DNA of 5,308 nucleotides from Acidobacteriota bacterium (GTDB lineage Bacteria; Acidobacteriota; Terriglobia; Acidiferrales; UBA7541): positions 3,403-8,710 of the forward strand of contig PKUY01000227.1 in NCBI GenBank assembly GCA_003131705.1, given 5' to 3'. Below, in pieces: positions 1 through 5,308 of the stretch. Numbering within the stretch: position 1 is the stretch's first letter; each line of letters opens with the position of its first letter. The translations under genes and the position numbers were made by a program. Under the pieces are notes generated by a model. It was not told where the DNA came from and searched no databases. It saw only the letters and a list, made by a program, of their open reading frames with translations.

Positions 1-287
1 CGATTCGCGTGGTCGATCTTTATTGCGTAAAACCGATCGACGGCAAGGCGCTTGCCGAGCAGATCAACGCGACGGGCGGGCGGCTGGTGACAGTGGAAGA
101 TCACTGGCCCGAAGGCGGCATCGGTGAAGCAGTTCTGGGAGCACTCGCGCAGGCAGGCGTGGCGCCGACAAAGTTCCGGATGCTCGCGGTAAGAGATATG
201 CCGCATTCGGGCAAGCCGGACGAGTTGGTGGATGCGTTTGGGATTTCCGCGCGGCATATCGCCGCTGCGGTTCGCGAGATTGCATAG
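1..287 (+). CDS. tkt: Transketolase, C-terminal fragment (5' end outside window)
   Basis: This is the C-terminal domain of a transketolase, the thiamine-diphosphate enzyme that moves two-carbon ketol units between sugar phosphates in the non-oxidative pentose phosphate pathway (cytoplasmic). The frame is open from the left edge (first full codon at 3, reading IRVVDLYCVKPIDGKAL) to a TAG at 285-287, so 94 residues are visible and the catalytic N-terminal and pyrimidine-binding domains lie outside. The segment VEDHWPEGGIGEAV and the later SGKPDELVDAFGI are hallmark stretches of the short, human-type transketolase C-terminal domain, which differs from the long E. coli TktA type. The GTG at 9 is an internal valine, not a start. 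A 1-deoxyxylulose-5-phosphate synthase shares this fold, but the SGKP..EL segment favours transketolase. The next gene begins only 26 bases downstream, so the two are probably co-transcribed. Confidence 0.9.
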   Translation, partial: IRVVDLYCVKPIDGKALAEQINATGGRLVTVEDHWPEGGIGEAVLGALAQAGVAPTKFRMLAVRDMPHSGKPDELVDAFGISARHIAAAVREIA

Positions 288-299
288 ATTCCAGCAGTT

Positions 300-306
300 G
301 GAAGGA
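300..306 (+). promoter_or_regulatory. Shine-Dalgarno site fixing the GTG start at 314
   Basis: GGAAGGA lies 7 bases upstream of GTG at 314. It decides the start of the 91-residue gene, because the first in-frame ATG (at 326) has no comparable site. Confidence 0.6.
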
Positions 307-313
307 CAAACGA

Positions 314-589
314 GTGTCTGAAAAGATGGTGATGGTGGGCGTGTTACCGGAAGCGATTGTGATTGATGCCAGCGAGCAGGTTGTGTGGTTTTCGAACGCG
401 GGGAACATCAAGATCGAATTCGACGCGCAACGCTCGCCGTTCGGGTCGAACGTTTTTCAGGCGCCGCCGGGCGTGCGCCTTTCGAGTGGAGCGGCCCGTG
501 CCGGCATCAACCCAGGTTCCTACAAGTATCGCCTATCGTTAAATGAAGTGATTGTCGCTCAGGGCGAAGTAATTATCCGCGCGAAGTAG
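314..589 (+). CDS. Small beta-rich protein, cupredoxin-like without metal ligands
   Basis: This 91-residue protein starts with GTG at 314. The start is supported by a GGAAGGA Shine-Dalgarno sequence at 300-306, about 7 bases upstream, and there is no competing ATG with a good site. No signal peptide or membrane segment is visible, so it is probably cytoplasmic. The sequence alternates short hydrophobic strands with turns: an early IVIDASEQVVWFSN resembles the 'G..V.W.N' strand of cupredoxins, and a late PGSYKYRLSLNEVIVAQGEV resembles their closing strands. The usual copper ligands are absent, since the protein contains no histidine and no cysteine at all. The cupredoxin-like call is therefore a fold-level guess from pattern, and another immunoglobulin-like beta-sandwich is equally possible. 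It follows transketolase by 26 bases, probably in one operon, but no function can be assigned from this. Confidence 0.75.
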   Translation: MSEKMVMVGVLPEAIVIDASEQVVWFSNAGNIKIEFDAQRSPFGSNVFQAPPGVRLSSGAARAGINPGSYKYRLSLNEVIVAQGEVIIRAK

Positions 590-726
590 TGAGAGTCCGT
601 TCCGGGTTAGCACATTAGTCAGGCAGTAGCCGCACTTTTTAGCGACTTGTTTCGCCTTCAGTGGAGCCTGCGCAAACAAAGCGAATTAGGCGCGGGTTGT
701 ATCATGTTGTCGTTTGCTCCCTTCCA
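590..726. other. Intergenic stretch, no clear signals
   Basis: These 137 bases lie between the small beta-rich gene and the ATG of the interrupted TPR gene. A GTG at 661 could extend the TPR frame by 22 codons, but the extra residues come before the signal peptide and have no Shine-Dalgarno sequence. The only promoter-like element is a TATCAT at 700-705, without a matching -35 at the right distance. No convincing terminator hairpin was found after the stop at 589. Confidence 0.5.
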
Positions 727-1647
727 ATGAAACCGACGTGTCAATCTGCCAGTAGCACCAAGCGGTTTTTGCCGGCCCTTTCACTTATTTGTTCGCTTCT
801 ATGCACCGCGCTGATGGCAGGTGTCCTTGACGTTCAATCGTCGCTCCTGGTCTCTGGGCAGACTTCGACTGAGGCCTTGCACGTGCCGGAACTCGACACC
901 GGCTTTCACCTTCTCTACCAACTGAAGCCTGAGGAAGCTCACAATCAGTTTGAGGACTAGCAGAAGTCCCACCCGGAAGACCCTCTTGGGAGCGCTTCGG
1001 AAGCGGCAGCTTATCTGTTTGAGGAGTGTTATCGGCAGGGCGTCCTGACCTCCCAGTTTTTCCTGGACGATAGGCGTTTTCTTGGCAAGATCCCTCTCAA
1101 ACCCGACCCGGAACTACGCGCGGCCTTCTTCGCCGCGGACAAACAGGCGCTCCGGTTGAAGACGAACCCGGATGACCCGAACGCCCTGTTCGCCATGACT
1201 CTCAGCGTGGGTATGCAGGCCGACTATGCCAGCCTCATCGACAAGCGTCACCTCGACAGCCTGAAAAAGATCCGCGAGGCTGACAAGTATTCCAAGAAAT
1301 TGTTGGTGGTCGCCCCGGACGCCGCTGATGCGTACCTGGGCTTGGGCACGGCGAATTACTTCATCGGGAGTCTGCCAGGACCAAAGAAGTTTTTCCTCAG
1401 CCTCGTTGGAATCCACGGCGACAAGAAAGCAGGCATCCAGCAGATCGAGATCGCCGCCGACCGTGGCCACTACCTGCGACCGTTTGCGAAGATCCTGCTG
1501 GCGCTCGCGGCTCTGCGCGAGGAAAAGACAGAAGTAGCGCGTGCTCAGCTGATCGAACTCGTCGCGGAATTCCCCCAAAACCCGCTTTTTGCCAGTGAAC
1601 TGGCCAAGCTCAGGGTCCCTCCCGCCACGACGCCTCCCTCTCAATAA
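727..1647 (+). pseudogene. Exported TPR-type repeat protein interrupted by one amber codon
   Basis: The frame from ATG 727 to TAA 1645-1647 would encode about 305 residues but carries TAG at 958-960 (codon 78). Both sides are in the same frame and clearly belong together: before the stop the protein reads LDTGFHLLYQLKPEEAHNQFED, after it QKSHPEDPLGSASEAAAYLF. The tail of the first helix and the 'HPEDPLG' linker form one TPR-like unit. No frameshift or second stop occurs in the roughly 228 downstream codons. Residues 1-35 look like a Sec signal peptide (KR at 12-13, then a hydrophobic run LPALSLICSLLCTALMAGVL), so the product would be exported. Later helical pairs, such as ADAYLGLGTANYFIG and LRPFAKILLALAALREEKTE, are TPR-like. 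TPR proteins bind other proteins; the partner is unknown. No good Shine-Dalgarno sequence precedes ATG 727, and GTG 661 is an alternative start. It may be a recent pseudogene, a readthrough gene or a sequencing error. ATG 1195 could restart translation but would lose the signal peptide. Confidence 0.75.
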
Positions 1648-1869
1648 GTGCATGCACCTTGAGCAGGGTGCGCGTCAGCCACTCACGCGTGATTCTCGCC
1701 TGTCCACGCAACGGAGTAAAAAAACCGCCGACCGTTCCAGACCGCGACAATCGAGGGAATGGGAATCACCGAGCTATCTTTCGACCGGCCTGAACCTCAA
1801 CGGTGGGTCAACTCCCGATGAGCGATAATCGGGAACTGATGACCTATTATCCGGAAGTAGGGGATTTGC
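1648..1869. other. Convergent intergenic region with inverted repeats
   Basis: These 222 bases lie between the + strand TPR gene and the - strand small gene, where transcription from both sides meets. A perfect 10-base palindrome, GTGCATGCAC, sits directly after the stop codon (1648-1657). A weak hairpin follows, GCACC (1654-1658) with GGTGC (1667-1671). A better inverted repeat lies further on and is listed separately. An A-run occurs at about 1719-1725. No coding sequence is convincing here on either strand. Confidence 0.5.
1813..1834. repeat. 7-bp inverted repeat between convergent genes
   Basis: TCCCGAT (1813-1819) and ATCGGGA (1828-1834) pair perfectly around an 8-base loop. The position, between two converging genes, suits a bidirectional transcription end. 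However, no T-run follows on either strand, so an intrinsic terminator is not proven. Confidence 0.35.
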
Positions 1870-2349
1870 TTAGTCGCCGGCGAGGGAGCGGTCAACCGGG
1901 CGCTCCTGCGCGACAGAATCCGCAAGGATGCGCCTTACCGGTGCGAGCATCGAAGCAGGCACGGGACGCTCGCGCGGAACGCCCATCTCGGCAACCTTGC
2001 GAGGGAATTCTCGGCGGCGGTCAAGCCTCAGACCGAACTCCTGCAAGAGATCACCGGCAACGTTGGGATCGTCCGTGCGCTCCACTCCCCAAAAGCGAAG
2101 GCGGTCTTCGTTTTTTTGAAGCAACTGGAGCGATGCTTCCAGCTTCTTCATAGCGCCGTTGAAGGATGACGCGAGGAAATAGACTGGCAAGGTCCATCCA
2201 GATGGGCCGTTTTGGGCAGGCTGGCGGTCTTCGGCGTCGCGCACAGCCGGACCGAAAACCGCCCGAACGCGGACGTTATATTTGCCGTTCTGATTCCGTT
2301 CGATTGCGCAGGCATACTGGTTGGCATTCGACCCGTTCTTGACGCGCAT
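1870..2349 (-). CDS. Conserved-looking hypothetical protein, 159 residues
   Basis: The function is not recognised. The chosen start is ATG at 2349-2347, preceded by a strong GGAGGAG (2354-2360); the stop is TAA at 1872-1870. The protein opens with MRVKNGSNANQYACAIERNQ, then has a short strand-rich part (KYNVRVRAVFGP), a Pro/Gln-rich linker, and an amphipathic helix around NGAMKKLEASLQLLQKNEDR. A compact charged segment follows, with FWGVERTDDPN and LLQEFGLRLDRRREFPRK, and the tail is rich in Arg, Pro and Val (VPRERPVPASMLAPVRRIL). No signal peptide, membrane segment or known catalytic motif is visible, so it is probably cytoplasmic. The dense WGVERTDDPN segment looks like a constrained family core. 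An in-frame ATG at 2475-2473 would add 42 Arg-rich residues and also has a good Shine-Dalgarno sequence, so the N-terminus is uncertain. The gene stands alone, converging on the TPR pseudogene and about 410 bases downstream of ppiD on the same strand. Confidence 0.72.
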   Translation of the reverse strand: MRVKNGSNANQYACAIERNQNGKYNVRVRAVFGPAVRDAEDRQPAQNGPSGWTLPVYFLASSFNGAMKKLEASLQLLQKNEDRLRFWGVERTDDPNVAGDLLQEFGLRLDRRREFPRKVAEMGVPRERPVPASMLAPVRRILADSVAQERPVDRSLAGD

Positions 2350-2353
2350 GATA

Positions 2354-2360
2354 CTCCTCC
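2354..2360 (-). promoter_or_regulatory. Strong Shine-Dalgarno site for the ATG at 2349
   Basis: On the - strand GGAGGAG ends 4 bases before ATG 2349. It is one of the best ribosome sites in the window and is the main reason for choosing this start over the upstream in-frame ATG. Confidence 0.6.
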
Positions 2361-2482
2361 GTTCGCCGTTGCCTGAAATAGCGCCGGATGTGGTCCGATG
2401 GGACGCTCGCCGGACATTTCGCCGATTCGAGTGAATGACTTCGAGCCTGTTCGCCTTGGATATCTTCGTCGGCATAGAAATT

Positions 2483-2488
2483 CTCCTC
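2483..2488 (-). promoter_or_regulatory. Second Shine-Dalgarno site, for the alternative ATG at 2475
   Basis: On the - strand GAGGAG is followed by 7 bases and then ATG at 2475-2473, ideal spacing. This ATG is in frame with the hypothetical gene, 42 codons upstream of the chosen start. Either the longer protein is made, both forms are made, or one of the sites is fortuitous. Confidence 0.45.
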
Positions 2489-2553
2489 AGGTGGGTCGAT
2501 TTCAGGTGCTGCCAAGACCGCTCAGGCCGGGGAGGCACTCACCTGCGCATCGG

Positions 2554-2572
2554 GCCCCGCTGGCTTCGGGGC
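2554..2572. repeat. GC-rich hairpin in the leader of the 159-residue gene
   Basis: GCCCCG (2554-2559) and CGGGGC (2567-2572) form an all-GC 6-bp stem with a 7-base loop. On the - strand it would lie in the transcribed leader, just after the predicted start of transcription near 2585. It has no T-run, so it is more likely a structural or attenuating element than a terminator, or it is chance. Confidence 0.35.
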
Positions 2573-2591
2573 AGGCTCTGCGGATGCTTCT

Positions 2592-2621
2592 ATTCTAATC
2601 GAAGCGGGAGACGCGGGACAA
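2592..2621 (-). promoter_or_regulatory. Predicted sigma70-type promoter for the 159-residue gene
   Basis: Read on the - strand, TTGTCC (2621-2616) and TAGAAT (2597-2592) are separated by 18 bases. This matches the TTGACA/TATAAT consensus at 4 of 6 and 5 of 6 positions. Transcription would begin near 2585, giving a leader of about 236 bases to ATG 2349 or 110 bases to ATG 2475. Confidence 0.4.
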
Positions 2622-2761
2622 GAGGGATCTATCCTAAAATAAGTAATTTATTATCATGCACTTAAAGGAGAACTCACTCTTTCTCAAGTCTGTGGATTAC
2701 GCGAATGTGAGCTCACTCTGGAAGTCGAACACCAGCGATGAATTATAAGCCCATTCGCCGA
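2622..2761. other. AT-rich intergenic stretch downstream of ppiD
   Basis: Together with the leader described above, this completes a gap of about 410 bases (2350-2761) without a confident gene. It holds an AT-rich patch at about 2634-2665, a perfect palindrome GTGAGCTCAC at 2707-2716, and a near-repeat of CTCACTCT at 2673-2680 and 2712-2719. A 30-codon + strand ORF (2656-2748) has no Shine-Dalgarno sequence. No hairpin with a T-run was found after the ppiD stop, so where that transcript ends is unclear. Confidence 0.45.
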
Positions 2762-4702
2762 TTAGCTTGAGCGCATGAGGCGGTCAGCAACGTCAGAATT
2801 GATGGTGAGCTTGCCTTCCTTCTTCAATCTGTCGAGAAGAGCGGTATGGAACGCGTCGAATGCGGCGTTTTGCTTGGTCTGTAACAGCTGTTGCGCGATT
2901 CCATCCTTTTGTTTTGCAAGCTCGTCCGGGCTGGGAGCTTGGTGGTCTGCCGGGCGATAGACGATCCAGTTGTCTCCGACTTGTGTCGGGCCGCTCACCT
3001 TGCCGACGGCCATATTGAAGGCCGCGCCAATCTGCTTGCCGGTACCGACGTCGGGGATTGAGCCGGTCCTTGAGAATGCATCAGAAGTTTTCACGGTGAG
3101 GCCGAGCGCTTTGGCTGCCTGATCGAGGGCCTCGCCGCCCTGAGCGCTCTTCGCCAGTTCTTCGGAGCGTTCGCGTGCGAGATCGATGGACTTTTCGCGC
3201 TGATAGTCTGCGAGGACCTGGTCGTGCACCTCTGCAAGAGTGGCTTGATGCGCCGGCAGGACATCTTTCACAGTGGCGATGACGAAGCCGCTGTCGACCT
3301 GTATCGGCTGGCTCAGCTCTCCTGGATGGAGGGCGGAGAGGACCTGATGCAATTCGGGCGAGTTACCGAGCGGCATGATCGGGTCCGTGGCGGCTACGGC
3401 AGGCGTCTCGCCTACCTCGAGATTAAATTTTTTCGCGAGATCATCGAGAGATTGACGATCGGATTGCCGAATCGCAGCAGCCATCTGATTCGAGACGTCA
3501 TTCGCCTGGTTGCTTACCTTCTGGTCCAGAACCGGTTGCAGGATGGAATCGCGCACTTCCTCGAAACTCTTGGTGTGGGCCGTTTCGCGATCGAGGACTT
3601 TTATGATGTGGAAGCCGTACTGCGTTTTTACGAGATCTGAAATGGCGCTCTTCGGCAGGCTGAACGCGGCTTGCTGAAATTCCGGAACGGTTTGCCCTTC
3701 GACGATCCAGCCCAAGTCTCCGCCTTTGGGTTTCGTACCGTCGTCCTCGGAATATTTCTTGGCGAGGTCCTCGAAATTGGCGCCGTGCTTGGCCTGTTTC
3801 AGGACGTCGGCGGCTTTTTGGTGAATTTCTGCCACTTCGGCGTCGGTCTTGCCGATCGTCTTGAATAATATGTGCTCAACATGGGCGCGGTTTTCGACTT
3901 TGTAGTCACTCAGATGCGCACTGTAGTAGGCGCGCAAGGTATCGTCGCTGACCAGATTGCTCGCGCGCAGCTTGGCGAGATCAAGCAGCGCATAACGCGC
4001 GGAGCGTTTTTCCGGTATTTGATAACGCGCAGAATTTTTCGCGAACCAGACAGCCAGATCGGGATCAGTGGGGTGAATGGAGGCGGCCACATCGGCCGGC
4101 TTAATCAGGGCGTACTCAACTTTCACTTTTTCATTTTGCCAGCGAAATTGCTGCTCGATTTCCTGCGGAGTCACGGTGACCCCGTCCGTGATGAGCTGGC
4201 GGAATTTTTCCGTTAGCAGTTCGTCGCGGAGGATACTCTCGAACTCCTGAACGGTCATTTGGTAGCTATTCATGACCTCGGTGGGGTAACGATCTTTGAG
4301 CCAAGTGTTCCCGGACCATGCGGTGGGCAGCAGTTCCTTGATGCGCTGGGTTTCCTCATCCGGGGTCACTCGAATGCCCATGCGGTCGGCCTCGTATTTG
4401 AGGGCGTGCTGAAAAATCATCTGATCGAGAATCTGCTTCGAGTAGGCGGCCTTCAACATCGGAGGGACAGTCTGGCTGCGCGTAATTCGGTCAAATTCCT
4501 GCTGGAAGTCGACGGCACTTATTTTCTGTCCGGCGACGGTGGCAACCGCGTCAGGGCTGGCGTCCGCACCGGTAGTCCCGTTCATCAAACCGGGGATGAG
4601 ATAGGTCAACATGCTCGCGCAGATCAGGCCAAGGAAAACTGTAATGGCGATTTTAACCCAGCGGTTTCGAGGCTTATCGCGCTGCTGAATGCTTTTCAAC
4701 AT
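2762..4702 (-). CDS. ppiD: PpiD/SurA-like peptidyl-prolyl cis-trans isomerase, membrane-anchored
   Basis: This 646-residue protein, close to the length of E. coli PpiD, is predicted to be a periplasmic folding factor held in the inner membrane. Residues 1-16 are basic and cytoplasmic (DKPRNRW). About 17-38 form one membrane helix (KIAITVFLGLICASMLTYLI). Residues about 50-200 match the helical SurA N-terminal chaperone domain (VAGQKISAVDFQQEF; ILDQMIFQHALKYEADRMGI). A parvulin-type rotamase domain spans about 272-373, with HILF (His277), GGDLGW (327-332), VPEFQQAAF (Phe342, Phe347) and QYGFHIIKV (His365), so the conserved parvulin His pair and aromatic pocket are kept. The C-terminal 250 residues hold two further degenerate copies of the parvulin tail. 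The start ATG 4702-4700 directly precedes the basic-then-hydrophobic anchor; its Shine-Dalgarno sequence is weak (AAAGG about 12 bases upstream). The gene follows a TPR gene on the same strand after 146 bases and has its own promoter. The symbol is by architecture; a plain SurA-type call is less likely because of the anchor. Confidence 0.88.
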   Translation of the reverse strand: MLKSIQQRDKPRNRWVKIAITVFLGLICASMLTYLIPGLMNGTTGADASPDAVATVAGQKISAVDFQQEFDRITRSQTVPPMLKAAYSKQILDQMIFQHALKYEADRMGIRVTPDEETQRIKELLPTAWSGNTWLKDRYPTEVMNSYQMTVQEFESILRDELLTEKFRQLITDGVTVTPQEIEQQFRWQNEKVKVEYALIKPADVAASIHPTDPDLAVWFAKNSARYQIPEKRSARYALLDLAKLRASNLVSDDTLRAYYSAHLSDYKVENRAHVEHILFKTIGKTDAEVAEIHQKAADVLKQAKHGANFEDLAKKYSEDDGTKPKGGDLGWIVEGQTVPEFQQAAFSLPKSAISDLVKTQYGFHIIKVLDRETAHTKSFEEVRDSILQPVLDQKVSNQANDVSNQMAAAIRQSDRQSLDDLAKKFNLEVGETPAVAATDPIMPLGNSPELHQVLSALHPGELSQPIQVDSGFVIATVKDVLPAHQATLAEVHDQVLADYQREKSIDLARERSEELAKSAQGGEALDQAAKALGLTVKTSDAFSRTGSIPDVGTGKQIGAAFNMAVGKVSGPTQVGDNWIVYRPADHQAPSPDELAKQKDGIAQQLLQTKQNAAFDAFHTALLDRLKKEGKLTINSDVADRLMRSS

Positions 4703-4739
4703 ATGTATGCACGGCCTTTCGCAACGAGAAAATCAGCCA

Positions 4740-4769
4740 ATTATAGAAGAGATTTGGCAGGCGTCTCAA
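4740..4769 (-). promoter_or_regulatory. Strong predicted sigma70-type promoter of ppiD
   Basis: Read on the - strand, TTGAGA (4769-4764) and a perfect TATAAT (4745-4740) are separated by 18 bases. Transcription would start near 4733, leaving a leader of about 30 bases before the ATG at 4702. This is the best promoter match in the window, and it argues that ppiD can be expressed independently of the upstream TPR gene. Confidence 0.6.
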
Positions 4770-4848
4770 TTAGATTCCAGCGGGGCTCAAAAATCAAGGC
4801 AAGTCGCAGTGAAGCAGCGGCGAAGGCCAATTGATTGATCAAATCGGC

Positions 4849-5308
4849 TCAGTCGTGCGTGGGCGATTCAGACAGCACTTTGCGAATTTCATCGGCCTGG
4901 GCGTAATGGGGACTGATCTTGAGCGTGTACTCGAGCTGCTTTTTCGCCATCTCATGATTGTTGGACTTCTCATATGCCATGCCGAGGTGATAGTGGAACG
5001 TGGGGTTATCCGGCTTCGCGGTCACCGCTTCCTGCAAAGTATCAACCGCGGAACTGTAGGCGCCTTGATGATAGTAAGCCCAGCCGAGCGTATCAGCGGT
5101 GTTGGGAACATCCGGGAGGCCTCTTCGGGCAGTTTGCGCTAGCGTAAACGCGACGTTGACGTTGCCATCGTGCTCGAGCATCAAGTAGGCAAGATTGTTT
5201 GCCGCCAAGGGATAATCGGGTTGGACTTGCAGCGCCTTCTGGTAGAGATCTTCGGCTTGTTGCCACTGGCCTCGAGTCTCGAGCAGGCCGCCAAGCAGTA
5301 TATGAAGA
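4849..5308 (-). CDS. TPR repeat protein, C-terminal fragment (5' end outside window)
   Basis: The frame is open from the right edge (first full codon 5307-5305) to TGA at 4851-4849, giving 152 visible residues. The TTG at 5208 is an internal leucine, not a start. Four successive tetratricopeptide-type units of about 34 residues can be seen: LGGLLETRGQWQQAEDLYQK with PDYP, LAYLMLEHDGNVNVAFTLAQ with PDVPN, LGWAYYHQGAYSSAVDTLQE with PDNPT, and LGMAYEKSNNHEMAKKQLEY with SPHYAQ. The TPR signature residues (L/W-G-A-Y, then A, then P near position 32) are in place. TPR arrays form superhelices that bind other proteins; the partner and cellular location cannot be told without the N-terminus. The second unit is slightly irregular (NNLAYLMLEH..N..VAFTLAQTA), a variant I associate with long TPR proteins of acidobacteria and of exopolysaccharide export clusters. 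It is followed by ppiD on the same strand after 146 bases. Confidence 0.85.
   Translation of the reverse strand, partial: LHILLGGLLETRGQWQQAEDLYQKALQVQPDYPLAANNLAYLMLEHDGNVNVAFTLAQTARRGLPDVPNTADTLGWAYYHQGAYSSAVDTLQEAVTAKPDNPTFHYHLGMAYEKSNNHEMAKKQLEYTLKISPHYAQADEIRKVLSESPTHD

Noticed and set aside
958..960. Amber codon decoded as pyrrolysine
   Set aside because: The product is not a methylamine methyltransferase type, no downstream recoding structure is evident, and a simple TGG-to-TAG change is far more likely.
1114..1653. Long - strand ORF of 179 codons opposite the TPR gene
   Set aside because: It is antisense to a frame that clearly encodes TPR-like helices, has Arg/Gly-rich composition typical of a shadow frame, and matches no family I recognise.
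1813..1834. Inverted repeat as a rho-independent terminator
   Set aside because: The stem is only 7 bp and neither strand has a T-run after it, so it is listed only as a repeat.
1803..2153. + strand ORF of 116 codons over the 159-residue gene
   Set aside because: No Shine-Dalgarno sequence and a low-complexity Arg/Gln/Pro product; the - strand frame has a strong ribosome site and better composition.
2276..2515. - strand 79-codon ORF from a TTG, overlapping the start of the 159-residue gene
   Set aside because: No ribosome site before the TTG, mixed third-position base use, and it overlaps the better-supported frame.
2656..2748. 30-codon + strand ORF beginning MHLKENSLFLK
   Set aside because: No Shine-Dalgarno sequence before the ATG, AT-rich context and no promoter; too short to support on sequence alone.
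4259..4834. + strand ORF of 191 codons opposite the start of ppiD
   Set aside because: It overlaps the well-supported ppiD N-terminus and its promoter on the other strand, and its product shows no coherent domain.

Overview
The window looks like ordinary chromosomal DNA from a diderm bacterium, most likely an acidobacterium (Acidobacteriota). This is inferred from remembered protein flavour: a human-type transketolase tail, TPR proteins of a style common in that phylum, and a PpiD-like periplasmic chaperone. It is moderately GC-rich by eye. No search could be run, so the taxonomy is tentative.

Layout: two blocks converge near position 1850. The left block reads on the + strand. It holds the C-terminal end of a transketolase (1-287), a 91-residue cupredoxin-like protein lacking His and Cys (314-589), and an exported TPR-type protein (727-1647) whose reading frame is broken by one TAG codon at 958-960. 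The right block reads on the - strand. From the right edge inward it holds the C-terminal end of a TPR protein (4849 to beyond 5308), a 646-residue PpiD/SurA-like peptidyl-prolyl isomerase with its own good sigma70-type promoter (2762-4702), and a 159-residue protein of unknown function (1870-2349). The last has a strong Shine-Dalgarno sequence and a long, possibly regulated leader.

How the genes relate: the transketolase works in the non-oxidative pentose phosphate pathway, and the small beta-rich protein just behind it is probably co-transcribed. The PpiD-like protein is predicted to be anchored in the inner membrane and to fold exported proteins. The TPR gene upstream of it has the same orientation, but the promoter in the 146-bp gap means ppiD can be expressed independently. 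No mobile element, CRISPR array, tRNA or rRNA gene was seen.

No clearly new multi-gene system is visible. The points most worth checking are the single amber codon in an otherwise intact TPR gene, the uncharacterised 159-residue protein with two competing start sites, and the metal-ligand-free cupredoxin-like protein.
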